The notes under the pieces: model-generated | The model's database searches: none | Seen by the model: only the letters and a program-made list of their open reading frames with translations | Told to the model about the DNA's origin: nothing | Program-made: the position numbers and the translations under genes | From: Gemmatimonadales bacterium | Lineage (GTDB): Bacteria; Gemmatimonadota; Gemmatimonadetes; Palauibacterales; Palauibacteraceae | Reading direction: 5' to 3' | Assembly (NCBI GenBank): GCA_030636765.1 | Contig: DAOVWI010000031.1 | Location: forward strand, 1 to 17,475 | Length of the DNA: 17,475 nt | Part shown: one piece after another, positions 1-5,718 of the stretch | How the letters are laid out: every line of letters starts with the position of its first letter | Numbering within the stretch: the first letter of the stretch is position 1

Positions 1-2
1 AG

Positions 3-326
3 GACGCTCCGAACCGCGCCGCGCCCGCGGAGGTGGCCGCGGCGACGGTCAGGTGCTTCAAGCGCGCGGTACCGGCAGCGGTGCCGGGGATCGCGTTTCT
101 CTCGGGCGGGCAAGACGACCGGGAGGCCACCGAGAACCTTGACGCGCTGAACCGGCTGGATGACAGTGGGCCGTGGGAGCTCACCTTCTCGTATGGGCGT
201 GGCCTCCAGGCCACGCCGCTCAAGGTGTGGGGCGGCGATGAGGGGAGCCTCGGGGTGGCCCGGGAGGCCTTCTACGAGCGCGCCCGGATGACGGCGGCGG
301 CGCGGAAGGGCGAGTACGCCGCCTAG
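3..326 (+). CDS. Class I fructose-bisphosphate aldolase, C-terminal part (5' end outside window)
   Basis: Cleaves fructose-1,6-bisphosphate to dihydroxyacetone phosphate and glyceraldehyde-3-phosphate by a Schiff-base mechanism (glycolysis/gluconeogenesis, cytosol). The frame is open from base 3 to a TAG at 324-326, giving about 107 residues. Seen directly: the family blocks VPAAVPGIAFLSGGQ and PWELTFSYGRGLQ, which are hallmarks of the C-terminal third of the eukaryote-like class I aldolase (PF00274 type). The Schiff-base lysine lies upstream of the window and cannot be checked. A GTG at 33 is an internal codon, not the start. The protein ends ...GEYAA, lacking the terminal tyrosine of animal enzymes, as is usual in bacteria. 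It precedes the LsrF-like gene by 95 nt on the same strand and may be cotranscribed with it. Confidence 0.9.
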   Translation, partial: DAPNRAAPAEVAAATVRCFKRAVPAAVPGIAFLSGGQDDREATENLDALNRLDDSGPWELTFSYGRGLQATPLKVWGGDEGSLGVAREAFYERARMTAAARKGEYAA

Positions 327-421
327 CGGGAGTCGTAGCTGACTCGCGCCGCCTTGGATCTGCCGGGCACCCGCCGCAGGTGGGGTGGGTCCGGCGCCCG
401 TAACGCGGAAGGAGTGACGTC

Positions 422-1231
422 ATGGACTGGGGAATGAAGAATCGTCTGAACCGGATCCTCCAGCCGGAGACCGGCCGGACCCTGATGCTCGCGATCGATC
501 ACGGCTACTTCCTCGGCCCCACGAGCGGGCTGGAGGAGCCGTACGAGACCGTGAAGGACCTGATCCCGCATGCCGATTCGCTGATGCTCACGCGCGGTGT
601 GCTCCGGTCGTGCATCCCGCCCGGCACCAAGATCCCGATTGTGCTCCGCATGTCCGGCGGAACGAGCATTCTGAAGGAGCTGTCGGAGGAGGGCCTCACG
701 GTGGCCGTCGAGGACGCGATTCGGCTGAACGCGTCGGCCATCACGCTCTCGGTCTTCATCGGGGCCGACGGGGAGCGGGCGACGCTTCTCAACCTGGCCA
801 AGCTGGTCGACGCGGGGCACCAGTACGGCATCCCGGTGCTGGCCGTCACCGCCGTAGGTAAGGACATGGTGCGCGAGGCACGGTACCTCGGGCTGGCGTG
901 TCGGATCGCGGCCGAGCTCGGGGCCCACATGGTGAAGACCTACTTCTGCGACGGTTTCGAGGAGATCGTGCGGAACACGCCCGTGCCGATCGTCATCGCG
1001 GGCGGGAAGAAGCGGCCCGAGAGAGACGCCCTCCAGATGGCCTACGACGCGATCCAGGCGGGGGCCAGCGGCGTGGACATGGGGCGCAACATCTTCCAGT
1101 CCGACTCTCCGGTCGGGATGATCAAGGCCGTGCGCGCCATCGTGCAGAAGGACGCCGGTCTCGAGGAGGCGTTCACGATCTACGAGGAAGAGAAGGCGGG
1201 CACGCCCGTCCTCGAGCCCCAGCCGGCCTAG
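422..1231 (+). CDS. lsrF: LsrF/DhnA-family class I aldolase (3-hydroxy-5-phosphonooxypentane-2,4-dione thiolase-like)
   Basis: 269-residue TIM-barrel protein resembling LsrF over its whole length. In E. coli LsrF transfers an acetyl group from phosphorylated AI-2 breakdown product to CoA. Visible blocks: DWGMKNRLNRI at the N-terminus, MLAIDHGYFLGPTSGLE (residues 22-38, with D26/H27), TRGVLRS, RIAAELGAHMVKTYF with the probable Schiff-base Lys172, PIVIAGGKK, and GVDMGRNIFQS near the C-terminal phosphate site. The ATG start is fixed by a strong Shine-Dalgarno GGAAGGAG at 407-414, 7 nt upstream. No lsr transporter, kinase or regulator is nearby. The neighbours are another aldolase and a polyol-type dehydrogenase, so a role in AI-2 degradation is doubtful and a general sugar-phosphate aldolase role is as likely. 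Family certain, substrate uncertain. Confidence 0.85.
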   Translation: MDWGMKNRLNRILQPETGRTLMLAIDHGYFLGPTSGLEEPYETVKDLIPHADSLMLTRGVLRSCIPPGTKIPIVLRMSGGTSILKELSEEGLTVAVEDAIRLNASAITLSVFIGADGERATLLNLAKLVDAGHQYGIPVLAVTAVGKDMVREARYLGLACRIAAELGAHMVKTYFCDGFEEIVRNTPVPIVIAGGKKRPERDALQMAYDAIQAGASGVDMGRNIFQSDSPVGMIKAVRAIVQKDAGLEEAFTIYEEEKAGTPVLEPQPA

Positions 1232-1274
1232 CATCGAGAGGGCAGGGGCGGGTAGCGAGGGCGGGGGCCACGGC

Positions 1275-2300
1275 ATGCGGGTCGCGGTCTACTACGACAA
1301 CCGGGACGTACGCCTCGAGGAGCGGCCACGGCCGAAAGCCGGACCCGGCGAGCTGCTCGTTCGGATCGAGGCGAGCGGGGTCTGCGGTTCCGATGTGATG
1401 GAGTGGTACCGTCTCCCTAGGGCCCCGATCGTCCTCGGCCATGAGGTGGCGGGGGTCGTGGAGGAGGTGGGAGAGGGTGTCACGCGGTTCGCGGCCGGTG
1501 ACCGCGTCGTTACGACGCATCACGTCCCGTGCAACGCCTGCCGCTACTGCCTGACCGACCGGCACAGCGTCTGCGACACCCTGCGCACGACGCGCTTCGA
1601 TCCGGGCGGCTTCTCCGAGTACGTGCTCCTTCCCGCGATCAACGTCGAGCGCGGGACCTTCCATCTCCCCGATCACGTGAGCTACGAGGAGGGGTCCTTC
1701 GTCGAGCCCCTCGCCTGCGTCGTCCGGGCCCAGCGCCTCGCCGGCATCGCGCCGGGCCGGAGCGTGGCGGTGCTGGGGAGCGGAATCTCGGGGATCCTCC
1801 ACATCCAGCTGGTCCGGGCGCTGGGCGCGGGCCCCATCGTGGCGACGGACATCAGCGATCATCGCCTTGAGAGCGCGCGGCGGTACGGCGCCGATCACGC
1901 GGTGCGAGCGGACGCGGACGTGCCCGCCGGGGTCCGGGAGGGCAACGCCGGCCGTCTGGCGGACGTCGTCATCGTGTGCACCGGCGCGCTCCCCGCGATC
2001 GACCAGGCGTTCCGGAGCGTGGACCGCGGCGGGACGGTCGTCCTCTACGCGCCGGCCGACCCCGGCATCACCTACGATTTTCCGCTCCTCGACATCTGGG
2101 AGAACGGGACGAACATCGTCCACTCCTACGCCGGGCCGCCGGCCGACATGCGGCTTGCGCTCGACCTCATCGCCGCGGGCCGCCTGGACGTGGCGTCCAT
2201 GGTCACACACCGCCTCGGCTTGGCCGAGACGGGCGTGGGGTTCGGTCTGGTGATCGAGGGAGGGGACTCCCTCAAGGTGATCGTCGAGCCCCAGCGGTAG
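1275..2300 (+). CDS. Zinc-dependent medium-chain alcohol/polyol dehydrogenase
   Basis: 341-residue MDR-family dehydrogenase, cytosolic, NAD(P)-linked oxidation of an alcohol or polyol. Catalytic zinc ligands are visible as Cys37 (GVCGSD), His56-Glu57 (GHE) and Glu144 (VEPLACV). The structural zinc loop has Cys86, Cys89, Cys92 and Cys100 in the standard CxxCxxC...C pattern. The Rossmann fingerprint is VLGSGISG (166-173), and Asp192 at the end of the second strand (VATDIS) favours NAD over NADP. Length is typical for the sorbitol/threonine dehydrogenase group. It starts 43 nt after the LsrF-like gene with a purine-rich but weak ribosome site (GAGGGCGGGG around 1258), so it is probably the last gene of that operon. 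The exact substrate cannot be read from the sequence; the aldolase neighbours suggest a sugar alcohol or sugar phosphate. Confidence 0.9.
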   Translation: MRVAVYYDNRDVRLEERPRPKAGPGELLVRIEASGVCGSDVMEWYRLPRAPIVLGHEVAGVVEEVGEGVTRFAAGDRVVTTHHVPCNACRYCLTDRHSVCDTLRTTRFDPGGFSEYVLLPAINVERGTFHLPDHVSYEEGSFVEPLACVVRAQRLAGIAPGRSVAVLGSGISGILHIQLVRALGAGPIVATDISDHRLESARRYGADHAVRADADVPAGVREGNAGRLADVVIVCTGALPAIDQAFRSVDRGGTVVLYAPADPGITYDFPLLDIWENGTNIVHSYAGPPADMRLALDLIAAGRLDVASMVTHRLGLAETGVGFGLVIEGGDSLKVIVEPQR

Positions 2301-2320
2301 AGCGCACCGGCGCGCGATCC

Positions 2321-2338
2321 TGACCCGGCTCGGGGTCA
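2321..2338. terminator. Hairpin between convergent dehydrogenase and argR genes
   Basis: TGACCC (2321-2326) and GGGTCA (2333-2338) form a perfect 6-bp stem around a 6-nt loop. It sits in the 48-nt gap between the two convergent stop codons, where a bidirectional terminator is expected. There is no U-tract on either strand, so intrinsic termination is uncertain. Confidence 0.4.
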
Positions 2339-2348
2339 TGGAGCGCCG

Positions 2349-2813
2349 CTACAGGTATCCCTCGAACAGCCGGCGAAGCCTTGGCCGGTCGCCGGTCCTT
2401 CGTGCGAGGACCAGGATCGTGTCGTCGCCCGCCAGGGTGGCGACGACCTCCGGCAGGCGGGCCTCGTCGATTGTCAACGCGACGGCGTTGGCATGGCCGG
2501 GAGGCGTCCGGACGGCGAGCAGAGCGTCGCCCGAGGCCACCTCCAGGACGGATTCGCGAAGGATCGCCTGGAGATGCTCGCGCGCTCTTTCGACGTCCCA
2601 GGCACCGGTGGCCAGCTCGGGCAGAAGGTAGCGGGGAGCGCCGCCGGGCGAGGGAGCCTTGACGATCCCGAGCCGCCGGATATCCCGGGACACGGTCGCC
2701 TGGGTAACGCCGTAGCCGAGCGCCTGGAGCTCGCTCGCGAGCTCGGCCTGCGTGTGGATGCTCTTCTCGGCCAGAAGCTTCAGGATCGCTCGCTCACGCT
2801 CGCGAGGGCTCAT
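2349..2813 (-). CDS. argR: Arginine repressor ArgR
   Basis: 154-residue transcriptional repressor that binds ARG boxes as a hexamer when arginine is present. The N-terminal winged helix-turn-helix (about residues 1-65) includes TQAELASELQ and the recognition segment TQATVSRDIRRLG (37-49). The C-terminal oligomerisation and arginine-binding domain shows GHANAVALTID (106-116) and the GDDTI motif with the acidic pair at 130-131. Length matches the family (about 150). The ATG is preceded by GGGAG (2820-2824) at 6 nt and overlaps the TGA of a 14-codon mini-ORF (ATGA). It is the last gene of the arg operon, so it probably represses its own synthesis through the boxes upstream of argC (inference). 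Confidence 0.96.
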   Translation of the reverse strand: MSPRERERAILKLLAEKSIHTQAELASELQALGYGVTQATVSRDIRRLGIVKAPSPGGAPRYLLPELATGAWDVERAREHLQAILRESVLEVASGDALLAVRTPPGHANAVALTIDEARLPEVVATLAGDDTILVLARRTGDRPRLRRLFEGYL

Positions 2814-2863
2814 TGCGCGCTCCCGGCGGTCACCGTGCGTTCAGGCGGGCTCATTGCGCGCTC
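2806..2863. repeat. 17-bp direct repeat at the argH/argR junction
   Basis: GGGCTCATTGCGCGCTC occurs identically at 2806-2822 and 2847-2863, a 41-bp offset. Each copy contains an ATGA stop/start overlap on the minus strand. The offset is not a multiple of three, so the duplication changes frame and generates the mini-ORF at 2810-2854. Confidence 0.9.
2810..2854 (-). CDS. 14-codon mini-ORF linking argH to argR by ATGA overlaps at both ends
   Basis: Its ATG (2854-2852) overlaps the argH TGA (2853-2851), and its own TGA (2812-2810) overlaps the argR ATG (2813-2811). The peptide MSPPERTVTAGSAQ begins like ArgR (MSPRER) and ends like ArgH (SAQ-stop). That is what a tandem duplication of the argH/argR junction would produce. 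Codon differences between the two MSPxER copies are mostly third-position (CCG/CCT, GAA/GAG, CGC/CGT). It also carries the Shine-Dalgarno for argR in its 3' part. Whether the peptide is translated or matters is unknown; a passive leftover of duplication that keeps argH-argR coupling is the simplest reading. Confidence 0.45.
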   Translation of the reverse strand: MSPPERTVTAGSAQ

Positions 2864-4344
2864 GTGATCTCCGTCGCCACCAGACGACGTTCCAGATACG
2901 CCGAGTAGATCGGCGGCGGCCCCTGTGCGGCGATCCATTCGGCGAGCCGGCCGACCGCCGCCTTCGCCTCCTCCTGCTGCTCCCTCACGCGCTCCGGCGA
3001 AGGCGCTCCGTACGAGCGCCTTGCGGCGCCGGCGCGCTCCGGCCGGAGGGCCTCCGCCATCTCGGCGTCGATCTTCGGGCTGATGGCGGCCAGGTCGCCG
3101 GGGCTCATCTCCCACAGCTCCAGCCCGTCCTCCTCGGCTTGCCGGACCGCCAGCCCCGCCATCTCGTGGGCTTCACGGAACGGTGTCCCGCGCTCCGTTA
3201 GCAGGTCGGCGAGGTCGGTGGCGGTGACGAAGCCGGCGTCCAACGCGGAGCGCAGCCGCCCGGCATCGAACGTGAGTCCGGCAGCCATTCGCCGCGTGGC
3301 CTCGAGACAGCCGGTGGCCGTGTCCAGTGCGTCGAACAGCGGCTCCTTGTCCTCCTGAAGATCGCTGTTGTAGGCGAACGGAAGCCCCTTCAGCATCGCG
3401 AGCAGCGCGGTGAGGTCGCCGATCGTTCGCCCGCTCTTGCCGCGGATCAGCTCGGCCGCCTCCGGGTTCCTCTTCTGGGGCATCAGGCTGCTGCCCTGCG
3501 CGACGGAGTCCGAGAGGCGCGCGAAGCCGAACTCACGCGATGTCCAGAGCACCACCTCCTCCGCCCAGCGGCTGAGGTGCAGGACCAGGAGCGCGCAGAC
3601 GAAGGCGGTCTCCGCCACGTAGTCCCGGTCGGCCACGGCGAGGAGCGTGTTCGGATACACCTTCGGGAAGCCGAGCAGCGCCGCCGTGCGTTGCGGATCG
3701 ATCGGGTGGCGCGTGCCCGCGAGCGCCCCGGCGCCGAGGGGCGAAACGCCGGCGCGCCCATGAGCGGCGCGCAGTCGCTCCCCATCCGCCTCGAGAGCCC
3801 AGAAGTGGGCGAGCAGATGGTGCGCCAGGCTCACGGGCTGAGCCCGCTGGAGGTGCGTGTAGCCCGGCATCCAGGTGGTCAGGTGCTCCGATGACTGCGA
3901 GAGCCATGTTTCGAGCAGCGCGAGCAGCGAAGAAGAGGCGGCCAACACGCTCTCTCGGACGTACAGACGGAGCGCCGCGCCCACCTGGTCGTTTCGGCTG
4001 CGGGCCGTGTGGAGCCTGCCCGCGGCCGGTCCGATGCGCTCCGTCAGCGTGCGCTCGATCCAGGTGTGGACGTCCTCGTCGGGCCCGTCTACCCGCAGCG
4101 AGCCGCTCTCGATCTCAGCGAGCATGCCGGCCAGCCCGTGCAGGATCGTCTCGGCCTCCTCGCGATCGAGGATTCCCGTCTCCAGCAGCATGCGGGCGTG
4201 GGCCAGCCCCGCCACGATGTCGTGGCGCACGAGGCGGCAGTCGAAGTGGAGCGATCCCGTGAACTCGAGGATAGCCGGATCGAGAGGGGAGGCGAAGCGC
4301 CCTCCCCACAGCGCCGTCCCCTCGGATCGATGGTGGTCGCTCAT
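2851..4344 (-). CDS. argH: Argininosuccinate lyase
   Basis: 497-residue enzyme of the fumarase/aspartase superfamily that splits argininosuccinate into arginine and fumarate, the last step of the pathway; acts as a cytosolic tetramer. Visible: LWGGRF near the N-terminus (12-17), HTARSRNDQV (112-121), GYTHLQRAQP with His164 (161-170), and the superfamily signature GSSLMPQKRNPE (284-295) holding the catalytic serine; the signature has KRN where KKN is usual. The ATG was chosen because it precedes the conserved WGGRF block and has GGGAG (4354-4358) at 9 nt. The frame stays open far upstream, but that stretch is the antisense-free shadow of argG. It starts 14 nt after argG, and its TGA overlaps the ATG of the mini-ORF leading to argR. 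Confidence 0.96.
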   Translation of the reverse strand: MSDHHRSEGTALWGGRFASPLDPAILEFTGSLHFDCRLVRHDIVAGLAHARMLLETGILDREEAETILHGLAGMLAEIESGSLRVDGPDEDVHTWIERTLTERIGPAAGRLHTARSRNDQVGAALRLYVRESVLAASSSLLALLETWLSQSSEHLTTWMPGYTHLQRAQPVSLAHHLLAHFWALEADGERLRAAHGRAGVSPLGAGALAGTRHPIDPQRTAALLGFPKVYPNTLLAVADRDYVAETAFVCALLVLHLSRWAEEVVLWTSREFGFARLSDSVAQGSSLMPQKRNPEAAELIRGKSGRTIGDLTALLAMLKGLPFAYNSDLQEDKEPLFDALDTATGCLEATRRMAAGLTFDAGRLRSALDAGFVTATDLADLLTERGTPFREAHEMAGLAVRQAEEDGLELWEMSPGDLAAISPKIDAEMAEALRPERAGAARRSYGAPSPERVREQQEEAKAAVGRLAEWIAAQGPPPIYSAYLERRLVATEITSAQ

Positions 4345-4358
4345 GCGGCGCGACTCCC

Positions 4359-5663
4359 TCAGCCCGCCAGAGCGGCCGGGCGGATCCCCGCGCCGCTGGT
4401 CTTGGAGAGCTCTGCCTCGGAGGGCTCTGCCTCGTCCGTGGCCAGAGCGGAGCCTTCGGCGAGGAGCCGCGCGCGCACCTCGGACGGCAGGCCCCACAGC
4501 CGAATGAATCCGCCTGCGTCCTTCTGGTCGTAGACGGCGTCCTCGCCGAACGTGGCGAGATCCTCGCGGTAGAGCGAGTACGGCGATCGCCGTGCCACGG
4601 GCATGCAGGACCCCTTGTAGAGGCGCACGGAGACCGAGCCCGTGACCGTCTCGTGGGAGGTCCGCAGGAAGGCGTCGAACGCCTCGCGGAGTGGGGTGAA
4701 CCAGAGGCCCTGGTAGACGAGCTCGCCGTAGCGTGCCGAGAGCTGCTCCTTGAACGCGGCGATGGCGTGGTCGAGGGTGAGCGCCTCCAGATCCTGCAGC
4801 GCCGCCCGCAGCAGCGTGCCGGCCGGCGTCTCGTACAGGCCGCGACTCTTCATGCCGACGAGGCGGCTCTCGACGATGTCCACCCGCCCGACGCCGTGCG
4901 CTCCGGCGATCTCGTTCAGCGCCGCGATCAGACGGGCCGGGCTCATCAGCACGCCGTCCACCGCCGTGGGGAGCCCCGCCTCGAAGGCAATCTCGACGTC
5001 CTGCGGCTCGTCCGGCGCCGCGGTGGGATCGGCCGTCATCTGGTAGATTCCCTCGGGGGGCACCGCCGACGGATCCTCCAGGACCCCGCCCTCGAACGAC
5101 GTGTGCCAGAGATTCTGGTCGATGCTGAACGGCTTTTCCGCCGTGACCGGAAGCGGGCTGCCTCTCTCCTTGGCGTACGCGAACTCGTCCTCCCGCGAAC
5201 GGAGCTCCCACTCGCGCCACGGCGCGACGATCGCGAGATCCGGCGCCAGCGAGCGGTACGCGATCTCGAAGCGGACCTGGTCGTTTCCCTTGCCCGTGCA
5301 GCCGTGCGCGAGGGCATCGCAACCGGTCGCTCGGGCCACCTCGACCTGCGCTCCGGCGATCACCGGCCTGGCGAGCGCCGTGCCGAGCAGATACCGGCCC
5401 TCATACAGCGCGCCGGCCCGCAGGGCGGGGAAGAGGTACTCCGCCGCGAACTGCTCCTTGAGGTCTACGACCTCGCACGCGATCGCGCCCGTCCCGAGGG
5501 CCTTCTCCCTGACCGCGGCGAAGTCCTCGCGCTGGCCGATGTCCGCGACCACGGCCAAGACCTCGCACCCGTAGTTCTCCCGCAGCCACGGGATCATCAC
5601 GGAAGTGTCCAGCCCCCCGGAGTAGGCCAGGGCGATCCGCTGGATGTCGCTGATGTCGTTCAT
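4359..5663 (-). CDS. argG: Argininosuccinate synthase
   Basis: 434-residue cytosolic ATP-dependent ligase joining citrulline and aspartate. The N-type ATP pyrophosphatase P-loop AYSGGLDTS is at residues 13-21. HGCTGKGNDQVRFE (120-133) is the second signature, and SRLVGMKSRGLYETPAG marks the synthetase domain. The family is usually about 400-410 residues; this protein has an extra acidic/Ala-rich C-terminal tail of roughly 30 residues (EAEPSEAELSK...). ATG 5663 is chosen because AAGGGCGG lies 10 nt upstream; a second in-frame ATG at 5696 has only a GAGG directly abutting it. It lies 55 nt after argB-argD and 14 nt before argH, in the same operon. Confidence 0.96.
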   Translation of the reverse strand: MNDISDIQRIALAYSGGLDTSVMIPWLRENYGCEVLAVVADIGQREDFAAVREKALGTGAIACEVVDLKEQFAAEYLFPALRAGALYEGRYLLGTALARPVIAGAQVEVARATGCDALAHGCTGKGNDQVRFEIAYRSLAPDLAIVAPWREWELRSREDEFAYAKERGSPLPVTAEKPFSIDQNLWHTSFEGGVLEDPSAVPPEGIYQMTADPTAAPDEPQDVEIAFEAGLPTAVDGVLMSPARLIAALNEIAGAHGVGRVDIVESRLVGMKSRGLYETPAGTLLRAALQDLEALTLDHAIAAFKEQLSARYGELVYQGLWFTPLREAFDAFLRTSHETVTGSVSVRLYKGSCMPVARRSPYSLYREDLATFGEDAVYDQKDAGGFIRLWGLPSEVRARLLAEGSALATDEAEPSEAELSKTSGAGIRPAALAG

Positions 5664-5718
5664 TCGCTCAATACCGCCCTTCGGTTCTCGGTTCATCCTC
5701 GCAGCGTTCCACTCGAAC

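Noticed and set aside
323..1276. 317-residue minus-strand ORF opposite the LsrF-like gene
   Set aside because: His/Arg/Asp-rich composition typical of antisense shadows in high-GC DNA; the plus strand has a clear conserved gene.
1173..2339. 388-residue minus-strand ORF opposite the dehydrogenase
   Set aside because: Antisense shadow with no recognisable domain; the plus strand encodes all zinc ligands of a dehydrogenase.
4345..5322. Upstream extension of the argH frame to an 823-residue protein
   Set aside because: The extra sequence is Arg/Gly-rich frame shadow of argG; conserved argH begins at 4344 with its own ribosome site.
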